In this document: positions 44,656 through 52,170 of the stretch, one piece after another
How positions within the stretch are numbered: the stretch's first letter is position 1
Layout of the letters: each line of letters opens with the position of its first letter
Assembly: GCF_001485215.1 (NCBI RefSeq)
Contig: NZ_BBWW01000001.1
Location: forward strand, 1,550,001-1,614,000
Source of the DNA: Leptolyngbya sp. NIES-2104
GTDB taxonomy: Bacteria; Cyanobacteriota; Cyanobacteriia; Leptolyngbyales; Leptolyngbyaceae
Direction of reading: 5' to 3'
Length of the DNA stretch: 64,000 nt
Made by a program: the position numbers and the translations under genes
The notes under the pieces: generated by a model
Database searches by the model: none
The model's input: only the letters and a program-made list of their open reading frames with translations
What the model was told of the DNA's origin: nothing

Positions 44656-44841
44656 ATGGACGACACGATTAAGTTAGACCAATTTTTGAAGCTTCAAGGA
44701 ATGACGCAAACCGGAGGACAGGCGAAATTGCTGATTCAATCCGGTGAAGTGCGTGTCAATGGACAGGTTGAAATGCGGCGGGGACGGAAGTTAGTCAAGG
44801 GCGATCGAGTGACGACTTTGGGAGAAACGTTCGTCGTTTAG
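44656..44841 (+). CDS. S4 RNA-binding domain protein (RlbA/YbcJ-like)
   Basis: The 61-residue protein is a single S4 domain: IKLDQFLKLQGMTQTGGQAK, then IQSGEVRVNGQVEMRRGRKL and a final GDRVTT strand. It would bind structured RNA, perhaps rRNA. The ATG at 44656 is preferred; an in-frame start at 44539 would run through the terminator of the previous gene. It is a very small gene but has full family features. Confidence 0.85.
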   Translation: MDDTIKLDQFLKLQGMTQTGGQAKLLIQSGEVRVNGQVEMRRGRKLVKGDRVTTLGETFVV

Positions 44842-44944
44842 CTGAATCTTACGTTTGAATGAAAAAATGAGATGAAGGATTGCGCTTTGTAAAGCAATCC
44901 TGAAAGTTCTATACTACGCAAAGTATTCGCAAGGAGACGGTGTG

Positions 44945-45853
44945 ATGTCGGAGGCGGCAGTGAAGCCCCTGACGATTCCAAGGGAGTTGGTGGGAGCGCC
45001 CGGAGATTTTAATCCGACGCTACTTATTTTTCTAATATCGATCGCGATCGCGATTCTCACCACATTGGGTTATTGGTGTTGGGGGTGGGTAGATTGGGTG
45101 TGTTTTTGCCTGAATACCGTGGCATTACATCTTGTTGGAACGGTGATTCATGATGCCTGTCATGGGGTCGCTCACCGGAATAAAGTGATGAACGCCATTT
45201 TGGGACATGGAAGCGCATTTTTCTTGTGCTTTTCGTATCCGGTATTCACACGAGTCCACATCCAGCATCACGGCAACGTCAATGATCCAGAGAACGATCC
45301 AGATCATTTAGTTTCTACATTCGGACCCCTGTGGATCATCAATGCTCGATTCATGTATCACGAGTTCTTCTTTTTTCAGCGCAAGTTGTGGAAGAAAAAT
45401 GAATTGCTTGAGTGGTTCTTGGCGCGATTGTCACTAGCAGCAGTGATTTTTGTCGCTTGTCAGTTCCACTTCTTGGGATACGTGTTTAATTTCTGGTTTA
45501 TTCCCTTGGCGATCGTCGGTTTAGTCCTGGGTTTATTCTTCGACTACTTACCGCATCGTCCGTTTAAGGAGCGCGATCGCTGGAAAAATGCCAGAGTTTA
45601 CCCTAGTCGAATTCTGAATTGGCTGATTTTGGGGCAGAACTATCATTTGGTTCACCACCTTTGGCCCGCTGTGCCCTGGTACAAATATGAGGCAGCCTAT
45701 TTTGCAGCGAAGCCGATTTTGGATGAGAAAGGATCACCCCAATCGATTGGACTGCTCAAAGAAGACTTTCTTGGATTTGTTTATGACATTTTCTTAGGCA
45801 TCCGATTTCATCCCAAACCGAAGCCCACTGAGGTTTCTGAAGTGATTGAATAG
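44945..45853 (+). CDS. crtR: beta-carotene hydroxylase
   Basis: CrtR is a membrane di-iron hydroxylase that turns beta-carotene into zeaxanthin. The 302-residue protein has the histidine boxes HDACHG (about 70), HIQHHG (about 103) and HLVHHLWP (about 235), several membrane helices, and a PHRPF motif. This is the desaturase-like cyanobacterial form, not the plant CrtZ type. The ATG at 44945 has AAGGAG at 44930-44935; GTG at 44942 is an alternative adding one residue. A terminator follows. Confidence 0.93.
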   Translation: MSEAAVKPLTIPRELVGAPGDFNPTLLIFLISIAIAILTTLGYWCWGWVDWVCFCLNTVALHLVGTVIHDACHGVAHRNKVMNAILGHGSAFFLCFSYPVFTRVHIQHHGNVNDPENDPDHLVSTFGPLWIINARFMYHEFFFFQRKLWKKNELLEWFLARLSLAAVIFVACQFHFLGYVFNFWFIPLAIVGLVLGLFFDYLPHRPFKERDRWKNARVYPSRILNWLILGQNYHLVHHLWPAVPWYKYEAAYFAAKPILDEKGSPQSIGLLKEDFLGFVYDIFLGIRFHPKPKPTEVSEVIE

Positions 45854-45857
45854 CTCA

Positions 45858-45893
45858 AAAGCCCCAGGTTTCGTCAAGAGATTTGGGGCTTTG
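45858..45893 (+). terminator. rho-independent terminator of crtR
   Basis: AAAGCCCCA pairs with TGGGGCTTT across a loop, just after the crtR stop codon. Confidence 0.75.
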
Positions 45894-45982
45894 AAATATC
45901 TGCCCAGATGGAGAGGATGATCGCTCGATCGCTAAGCCACAATCACGATTAGAAAAATTGTTATTAATTCGAGGAAAACGAT

Positions 45983-46348
45983 ATGGGATATGTTTTAACA
46001 ACTTTGGTCACAGCCTTGAGCCTGCTCGTGGTGGATATTGTTTTGCCAGGTGTGAGTATTCAAAGCTTTGCGGTGGCGATTATTGCAGGGATTGCGATCG
46101 GGTTAGTGAATACGTTTGTGAAGCCGCTTTTGTCATTGTTGACGTTGCCGATTAACTTATTGACGTTGGGATTGTTCTCGATCGTGATTAATGGAATCTG
46201 TTTCACGTTGGCGGCGGCATTAGTTCCGGGATTTCAAGCACACGGATTGGTTTCGTTCTTAGTTGCACCGTTTATTTTGTCGTTGGCAAGTACGTTTTTG
46301 AACAAATATTTCGCGGAACGCAGCGCGGATTTCAAAACGAATGCTTAA
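45983..46348 (+). CDS. phage-holin-family-IV-like membrane protein
   Basis: The 121-residue protein has four membrane helices with Gly/Asn-rich turns (GIAIGLVNTFVKPLLSLLTLPINLLTLG). This matches the family often called mycobacterial 4-TMS phage holin. In bacteria such genes are usually chromosomal and not tied to phage. No other phage gene is nearby, so a lysis role is unlikely. The ATG at 45983 has GAGG upstream. Confidence 0.8.
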   Translation: MGYVLTTLVTALSLLVVDIVLPGVSIQSFAVAIIAGIAIGLVNTFVKPLLSLLTLPINLLTLGLFSIVINGICFTLAAALVPGFQAHGLVSFLVAPFILSLASTFLNKYFAERSADFKTNA

Positions 46349-46370
46349 CTTGTAAATTTCTGATATGAGA

Positions 46371-46398
46371 AAGGGCGGCAACGTGACCGCCCTTTTTT
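46371..46398 (+). terminator. rho-independent terminator
   Basis: AAGGGCGG pairs with CCGCCCTT around an eight-base loop and is followed by TTTT. It ends the holin-like gene and may also serve the convergent aroH. Confidence 0.85.
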
Positions 46399-46491
46399 GA
46401 TGAATGGAATAACTGCAATCATTGTGGGACGGGCATCTTGCTCGGACAGGCAGGTGAAACACCTACCCCACAGGACATTCAATTCATGCTT

Positions 46492-46887
46492 CTAATTTTG
46501 TGAACCCGCGATCGTGCTCAGCGCCCAATCCGGTCGCAAATTTTTCGCCTGTCGCAAATACGGATGATGCACTTTCACCTCTGGATCAGGCGTGTTGAAA
46601 TGAATCAAAAACCGAATACACCGCTCTAAACTGCCTTCAACGTGCATTTGTTGGACATCGATCAACGGTACATTCGCCCAATGCGATCGCTCTCGTGCGA
46701 CCGCGGCTGGAAAAATTGCATCTAAATCCTTTGTCACCGTAAACGTCGCACTGACGATTTCCTCCGGGTCAAGCGGGTTATAAGCCTCCAACTCGTCTAA
46801 TAATTCCGTCACCGCTTCGCGAATTGCCTCGATCGTGTTTTCTGAAGCGGTGGTCGCTCCCCGAATTGCTCGTACTCGCCAATGCAC
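46492..46887 (-). CDS. aroH: chorismate mutase (AroH type)
   Basis: The 131-residue protein is a trimeric AroH-type chorismate mutase, which turns chorismate into prephenate for Phe and Tyr synthesis. The N-terminus WRVRAIRGATTASENT, then FTVTKDLDAIFPAAVAR, and the later Arg of ERCIRFLIHFNT are characteristic. The start is GTG at 46887, with AGGAGG eight bases upstream. It is unlinked to other aromatic genes here. Confidence 0.92.
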   Translation of the reverse strand: MHWRVRAIRGATTASENTIEAIREAVTELLDELEAYNPLDPEEIVSATFTVTKDLDAIFPAAVARERSHWANVPLIDVQQMHVEGSLERCIRFLIHFNTPDPEVKVHHPYLRQAKNLRPDWALSTIAGSQN

Positions 46888-46977
46888 GTCTGGTTCCTCC
46901 TAATCTTGCTAGTCCGTACCTAGCTTATCAACGAATGGAGAAGGTCTGAATCCGGATGAATGCTTCATTCTTTACGA

Positions 46978-47814
46978 CTATGGGCGGTATAACCACAGAG
47001 GCAACCCACAAGTCTCAAGCTCGAACTCCAACCAGTCCATTCCCACGACCAGGGGCGGTAAGGCTCCGATTAATCCGTCTAAGCGATCGTTGGAGGTAAA
47101 TCGATTCACCAGCGATTTCTTCTCCTCGAAATTATACGTCTTCGTTTTCTCTGGATCGAGATTCACCAATTCACACGCCCAACGACGCGCATCTTCCTCG
47201 GTGCCTAAGCGATCGACGACTCCTAATTCAACCGCTTGCTGCCCGGTGAAAATCCGCCCATCAGCAAAGGTTCGCACCGTTTCCTCGGATAAATTTCGAG
47301 ATTCAGCAACCGTTCTAACGAATTGTGAATAACTGATATCGATTAGGTCTTGAAGAATTTTTTGTTCGGGTTCGGTCAGTTCTCGATCGAACGACAAAAT
47401 ATCTTTGTACGGACCCGATTTGATCACTTTGAACGAGACACCGACTTTTTCTAGCAAGCGCTCAATATTATTACCGCGCAGAATCACCCCAATACTTCCG
47501 GTGATCGTTCCAGGGTTCGCCACAATATGCTGCGCCCCCATGCCGATATAAACACCACCCGAAGCGGAAATATTGCCGTAGCTTGCAATGATTTTGGTCT
47601 TTTGCCCCAATCGCTTCAGGGCTTCGTAAATCTCTTGCGAGTCGCCCACGGTTCCCCCAGGGCTATCAATTCGCAGCAATAACGCCGGAAATTCTCGCTC
47701 CTCGACCACTTTCAGGTTTTCTAACACCCGCTTCCGGGTTCCGCCAGCGATCGCGCCCTTGACTTCAATTCGAGCAATCTGCTTTCGCAACCCACGCTTA
47801 AACAACCGCACCAT
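46978..47814 (-). CDS. sppA: signal peptide peptidase SppA, short form
   Basis: The 278-residue protein is the short (36K-type) SppA, a serine protease with a Ser-Lys dyad that degrades cleaved signal peptides. The Ser lies in NISASGGVYIG and the Lys in KSGPYKDILS. LLRIDSPGGTVGDS is also typical. The N-terminus has no clear membrane helix, so membrane contact may be peripheral. The ATG at 47814 is clear. It lies 60 bases after the CHAT-TPR gene on the same strand. Confidence 0.9.
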   Translation of the reverse strand: MVRLFKRGLRKQIARIEVKGAIAGGTRKRVLENLKVVEEREFPALLLRIDSPGGTVGDSQEIYEALKRLGQKTKIIASYGNISASGGVYIGMGAQHIVANPGTITGSIGVILRGNNIERLLEKVGVSFKVIKSGPYKDILSFDRELTEPEQKILQDLIDISYSQFVRTVAESRNLSEETVRTFADGRIFTGQQAVELGVVDRLGTEEDARRWACELVNLDPEKTKTYNFEEKKSLVNRFTSNDRLDGLIGALPPLVVGMDWLEFELETCGLPLWLYRP

Positions 47815-47874
47815 AAAGCTTTAACCATCACAAGTTTACTAATTATAAACTTTGCGACTAGAGAACCGCAGCGA

Positions 47875-50484
47875 TTACTTAACCGCCAATAACGCTCTCC
47901 AATCTTTGATCGCACCTTCGCCCCATAGCCAGTTTTGGCTCAGGGCATTGATTTGAAACTGAGTGGGAGCTTCTCGTAGAACGCGATCGCGCAATGCCAC
48001 CGCTTGCTGTCTCTGTTGGTTCCGAGTGTTGCCTTTCTCAGATTGAGCAGTCTTATTCATAAAGAGCGCTAATCCCGCTTGTGCAGTGAGTTCATCTTGT
48101 TTTGCCCCTGCACTCTGAGCCAGTTTGGTTGCTTCGAGCCAACTCTGACCGGCTTGCTTGATATCCCCTTGAGCATAGTAAACAAATCCCAAAGCGTTCA
48201 ATGTTTGGGCATTTCGAGTGTCTTGGAGCGCCGTTTCAAAAAAGCCTCTAGCATCATCTGTACTGTAAGAGAGTTGTCTTTTCTGAACCGCCTGCCACGC
48301 AATCCGACCGCGTAAAAAGCTTACCGTGGAATTTCTCAGTTTCTCGCGCGGTACATTCTGAATCGCACTATCTGCTTCGACAACTTGACCATTGTTGAGC
48401 AGCTCTTCGATCGCGCCTCGTCCCACGCGCAGATCACCCGCAGCCAAATTTGTGGTTGCCGTTGCGACTAAGGTGCCAGTTCGACTAGTGTTCGCTTCTG
48501 GAGCTTGAATAATTTGATTGATAGGATCGACTAATTCATTCGGAGAAGGCGTAGTCGAAGCTCTCCAGACCCAAACTCCTAAAACGGCTGCAATTGCAGT
48601 TCCTAAAATTCCAGCGGCAATCAATGGACGGCGGCGACGGGCTGGAGTCAGTCTTTTACGATCGCCAAAAATGCGATCGGTGACAGGTTCTTCAAGCCGG
48701 ACTTCCTCGACGTGCAAATTCGGAGTAATCGCAGGTTGTTGAGGTTGGACTGGAGCCGAATTCTGACTGGGAGCAAGATTGTGAGCGGTTTCTAGTCGCT
48801 GAAGGTTGCGGCGGGCATCACTCAGACTGGGTTCGTGTTGCAGCGCCATTTTATAAGCGACGATCGCTTCAGTCGGACTGCCTAACTGCTCTAGGACTTT
48901 GCCCATTTCGCTAAAGGCTTCCGCACATTGAGGATCAACCTCGATCGCTCGACCGTACGCCACGATCGCGCCTGTGAGATCCTGATTTTGCGATCGCAAT
49001 TTACCCAGCGTTAGACAATCCTCAGAGGTTTGAAGCTGGTTCTCATCGGTATTCGCACTAATCGGCTCATAGATTTGTCCGTGATCGATTTTCACTCTTA
49101 AGAAGGGATTGTCTTCAGGATCACGAATTTCCTGAAGCATTTCGAGAATCGCTTGGCGATCGCTATCTTCTGGATCTTCAAATTCCAAATCAGGAAACAA
49201 TTCCGCCGCTTCTTCGAGTGCGAGTGGATCGTCTAAGACTAGCGTTGTTGGATGCGTATCAAAATTCGTCATCGCAAGCTGTGGATCTTGCAGCAAGTAA
49301 GACGAATCCGGGAGCGCGGTCGGCTGGAGATATCCATCGAAATCGGGATGCAGATAGAGAATCGGCAATGCCCAATACAACTGATTTGAGCCGTAGGAAG
49401 ACAGCAAGCCTTGACGCGCTCGACTCAGACTTAAATCGATCGGATAGCGTTGCTTGAGATTGCGGTAAAACAATCGGCTCAGAGTCAGTGCCACATCGTC
49501 CGGAATGCGTTCCGCCATCGCCAACACTGCCGGAATTCCCCGCTTCAAAAGGGCATCCGTCAGATTACTCGATTCGGTTTCATTCGTCGGATCAGCCGTC
49601 GCGGTATAAACTCCCCGGCAGGAGTTAAACACTGCCATTCTCACGCCATTATTGACGAGCAATCCCGCAAGATCATCACCGCTGAGAACTTCGGTTAATC
49701 CGGTACGATCGCTCACTAAATATAAATCGCCGCCAGACATGCCTAAATTGCTGTGTCCGGCATAATGCAGAACTTGATAATGTCCTTGCTCTAATTCTTG
49801 CGTTAACTGCTCTCGTCCAGGCTGATCCAAAATTGTCAGATCAATCTTGCCGTCTGACTGTCCATCTCGCAGCAGTTCATCGCGTAAATGATGCGCTTCC
49901 CGTCGGAGTTCTAAAACTTCTTGATCGGTTGGAGCCGCTAAGACCATGAGAATTCTGAGCGGTTGACTTGGATCAAGCTCGATCGCGGGTCGGTGTGGCT
50001 GCAAAATCGTACCCATCGGAGCAAAATTCGCTTGGTAGCGCGAGAACACGACATCGGTTCCAGTCGCTAACGGTCGCGCTCCTGCATAAAGCACTTCCCA
50101 CGGTAAGCGAGGTAAGCGATCGCCTTTTAGTCCCAACCGCAACCGCAAGCCTTCCCGTCGGTTCTGAGCAATCCCCTGAGCGGTCATCCAACTATCGCGA
50201 ATCGTGCCCTGAAACAGTGCATTGTAGAGTTTCTGTCCCAGTTCCACTAAGTTTGGAGAAAGCGCATCGCTGCCCGCTGTGGACGAACCGAGCGATCGCA
50301 TTCTGCCGCGCAAAATTCCCAACAGTGGATCGTGCATTAATTGACGGGCTTGCTCTAGCCACTCTTCAACGTGCCAGGTCACCAGTTCTTCCGCCAAAGG
50401 AACCCCCGGCGAGACTCGTTCCGTTCTCACCCAATATTCGTCACCGCGCACAGGCGTAACGGAAATAAAGAACTCTTGATCCAC
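47875..50484 (-). CDS. CHAT-domain protein with TPR repeats and a membrane segment
   Basis: The 869-residue protein has a cyanobacterial N-terminal region (1-150) and a CHAT caspase-like domain (about 150-385) with the catalytic pair His244 (HYAGHS) and Cys289 (FNSCRG). TPR repeats lie near 500-570 (AIVAYGRAIEVDPQCAEAFSEMGKVLEQLG). A single membrane helix sits at about 625-650 (AAGILGTAIAAVLGVWVW), and TPR-like helices follow to the end. Both catalytic residues are kept, so protease activity is plausible. The TPRs may sense a partner. The start is GTG at 50484 with GGAGGG upstream. Targets are unknown. Confidence 0.88.
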   Translation of the reverse strand: MDQEFFISVTPVRGDEYWVRTERVSPGVPLAEELVTWHVEEWLEQARQLMHDPLLGILRGRMRSLGSSTAGSDALSPNLVELGQKLYNALFQGTIRDSWMTAQGIAQNRREGLRLRLGLKGDRLPRLPWEVLYAGARPLATGTDVVFSRYQANFAPMGTILQPHRPAIELDPSQPLRILMVLAAPTDQEVLELRREAHHLRDELLRDGQSDGKIDLTILDQPGREQLTQELEQGHYQVLHYAGHSNLGMSGGDLYLVSDRTGLTEVLSGDDLAGLLVNNGVRMAVFNSCRGVYTATADPTNETESSNLTDALLKRGIPAVLAMAERIPDDVALTLSRLFYRNLKQRYPIDLSLSRARQGLLSSYGSNQLYWALPILYLHPDFDGYLQPTALPDSSYLLQDPQLAMTNFDTHPTTLVLDDPLALEEAAELFPDLEFEDPEDSDRQAILEMLQEIRDPEDNPFLRVKIDHGQIYEPISANTDENQLQTSEDCLTLGKLRSQNQDLTGAIVAYGRAIEVDPQCAEAFSEMGKVLEQLGSPTEAIVAYKMALQHEPSLSDARRNLQRLETAHNLAPSQNSAPVQPQQPAITPNLHVEEVRLEEPVTDRIFGDRKRLTPARRRRPLIAAGILGTAIAAVLGVWVWRASTTPSPNELVDPINQIIQAPEANTSRTGTLVATATTNLAAGDLRVGRGAIEELLNNGQVVEADSAIQNVPREKLRNSTVSFLRGRIAWQAVQKRQLSYSTDDARGFFETALQDTRNAQTLNALGFVYYAQGDIKQAGQSWLEATKLAQSAGAKQDELTAQAGLALFMNKTAQSEKGNTRNQQRQQAVALRDRVLREAPTQFQINALSQNWLWGEGAIKDWRALLAVK

Positions 50485-50811
50485 TGAACACCCTCCAAGA
50501 ACCTGACCCCACCCGAACCCGATCGCCCTTTGTTTCTATTACCACTGCCGATCCGTCTCGGTCAGGGAAAATTAAGAATCGATCATCCGTCTATTAGCAT
50601 TACAAATTTTTGCCTCGATCGACGATGTAAAACCGACTCAAGACTAGGATTTCAGACGCGATTACCTCCATCAATAGACGCATTCTTTACTCAAAGGTTA
50701 CGCAAAGTTCAAGAAAACTTTGTCATAGCTTTAAGTATTCCCACCCAGAGCGTCCGGAGTGCAACGGTAATTTTCAGGAAAAGGGAGTGGTAGATGCACC
50801 CTGATTTATCG
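50485..50811. other. gap upstream of sodB, no gene supported
   Basis: This stretch holds the upstream region of the CHAT gene. A plus-strand reading frame at 50530-50793 starts with TTG and has no ribosome-binding site or recognisable motif, so it is not called. The terminator at 50812 shows that something may be transcribed rightward through here. Confidence 0.5.
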
Positions 50812-50844
50812 CCTCCGTTCATGCCTAGTGAATGGAGGTTTTTT
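50812..50844 (+). terminator. orphan terminator or attenuator upstream of sodB
   Basis: CCTCCGTTCA pairs with TGAATGGAGG (one G-T pair) around a seven-base loop and is followed by six T residues. The nearest upstream plus-strand gene is absent, so it ends either a small RNA or the sodB leader. It lies about 100 bases before sodB. Confidence 0.72.
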
Positions 50845-50946
50845 ATTTCTACCAAATCCTCATCTCGCTTTTGAGATAGAATTTTCACGGTTAAGTTATG
50901 TTTCTGCCAATCGCTCAGCAGACACCCAATAGAGAGGATTGAACAC

Positions 50947-51546
50947 ATGGCATTCACACAAGCGCCTTTACCTTTTGCGAAAGATGCCCTTGAGCCGTAT
51001 GGCATGAAGGCGGAAACGTTCGATTATCACTACGGCAAGCATCACGCTGCCTATGTCACCAACCTAAACAAGCTGGTGGAAGGCACTGAGATGGAAAACA
51101 TCGCACTAGAAGATGTGATCAAACAGTCGTACGGCGATTCGTCGAAGGCTGGCATTTTCAACAATGCAGCACAAGTCTGGAACCACACGTTTTTCTGGAA
51201 TTCGCTCAAAGCGGGTGGCGGCGGTACCCCGACCGGAGACTTGGCGGCGAAGATTGATGCGGCTTTCGGTAGCTTCGACAAGTTCAAAGAAGAGTTCAGT
51301 AACGCCGCAGCGACTCAGTTCGGTAGCGGTTGGGCATGGCTCGTCGATGATGGCGGGACGCTGAAAGTGACAAAGACTCCGAATGCAGAAAATCCTCTGG
51401 TTCATGGTCAAACGCCACTGTTAACGCTGGATGTGTGGGAACACGCTTATTATCTGGATTTTCAAAATGCTCGTCCGGCATTTATCAAGAACTTCTTGGA
51501 TAACTTGGTGAACTGGGATTTTGTGGCTCAGAACTTAGCCGCATAG
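50947..51546 (+). CDS. sodB: iron superoxide dismutase
   Basis: SodB converts superoxide to oxygen and hydrogen peroxide in the cytoplasm. The 199-residue product has metal ligands in HYGKHHAAYV (first His), WNHTFFW (second His) and LDVWEHAYY (Asp and His). AATQFGSGWAW points to iron rather than manganese type. The ATG at 50947 is clear. A structured repeat lies between the gene and its apparent terminator at 51798, and an orphan terminator lies upstream. Confidence 0.96.
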   Translation: MAFTQAPLPFAKDALEPYGMKAETFDYHYGKHHAAYVTNLNKLVEGTEMENIALEDVIKQSYGDSSKAGIFNNAAQVWNHTFFWNSLKAGGGGTPTGDLAAKIDAAFGSFDKFKEEFSNAAATQFGSGWAWLVDDGGTLKVTKTPNAENPLVHGQTPLLTLDVWEHAYYLDFQNARPAFIKNFLDNLVNWDFVAQNLAA

Positions 51547-51557
51547 GTTCTGCATCG

Positions 51558-51780
51558 CTTGTAAGAGGATGTTTAAGAAATTTTCGTTTGTTGCCATAGC
51601 CCGCCCTGAAATAGAATTTCGGGCTAATCGACGAAAGTCCATTGGAAATGGACTTAGAACTTGAAACTTGGTCTGAGTCTACTTCAGTAGACTTTCGCCA
51701 GTTAGCCCGAAATTCATTTCAGGGCGGGAGCATAACGTAGCGAAGAGACTGTCTATACTTTTCAAGCATCCTCTTATAAG
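51558..51780. repeat. structured palindromic repeat, copy 3 (with terminal inverted repeats)
   Basis: The core arms at 51600-51627 and about 51702-51728 differ only by one extra base. Inside are hairpins from AGTCCATT/AATGGACT and GTCTACT/AGTAGAC. Outside, CTTGTAAGAGGATG at the left and its near reverse complement CATCCTCTTATAAG at the right form terminal inverted repeats. The element sits 11 bases after the sodB stop codon and before a terminator. Confidence 0.92.
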
Positions 51781-51797
51781 GCAATTCATTCTGATTC

Positions 51798-51826
51798 AGT
51801 GAGGTAGACGACTGCCTCACTTTTTT
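51798..51826 (+). terminator. rho-independent terminator, probably of sodB
   Basis: AGTGAGG pairs with CCTCACT around a ten-base loop and is followed by five T residues. Only repeat copy 3 separates it from sodB. Confidence 0.8.
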
Positions 51827-51963
51827 GTGTTGGCTAGATTACACACCTTGTGTTGGCTAGATTACACGCGATCGCAAATTGACAAAAAACTTCGATCGCG
51901 CCTTCCCACAATGCCCAAAAGAACGCAACAATGAAGCTAACCCGCCGACTTTAGTATCATTCG

Positions 51964-52170
51964 ATGAATAGCAACGAACTCGCAAAATATCTAGAACAAA
52001 CTGAGAATGTGACCAAGCCTTGGTTACTGGCTCAATTAAGACTGTTGAAATTAAACGAACAGCGCTCTGAAATGTCTCCAGCAGAGTATGAAAAGCGATT
52101 AGCTGATATCCATCAGGATGTCATGAACTTGGGCGAATGGTGGGTTGGCATTGAAGATGAGGTGTTCTAA
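51964..52170 (+). CDS. small protein translationally coupled to ppk
   Basis: The 68-residue, mainly helical protein (LAKYLEQTENVTKPWLLAQL; ends WWVGIEDEVF) has no motif I recognise. Its TAA stop shares a base with the ATG of ppk (TAATG), so the two are probably translated together. This suggests a role linked to polyphosphate, but that is inferred from position only. The ATG at 51964 is used. Confidence 0.72.
   Translation: MNSNELAKYLEQTENVTKPWLLAQLRLLKLNEQRSEMSPAEYEKRLADIHQDVMNLGEWWVGIEDEVF

Noticed and set aside
45983-46348. Prophage remnant suggested by the holin-like gene
   Set aside because: This holin-type family is common on bacterial chromosomes, and no integrase, capsid or lysin gene lies near it.
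49968-50459. Plus-strand reading frame of 163 codons opposite the CHAT gene
   Set aside because: It is fully antisense to the conserved N-terminal part of the CHAT protein and has no motif or ribosome-binding site.
50530-50793. Plus-strand reading frame of 87 codons that ends just before the orphan terminator
   Set aside because: It begins with TTG, has no ribosome-binding site, and the product looks random. A non-coding transcript is a better idea.
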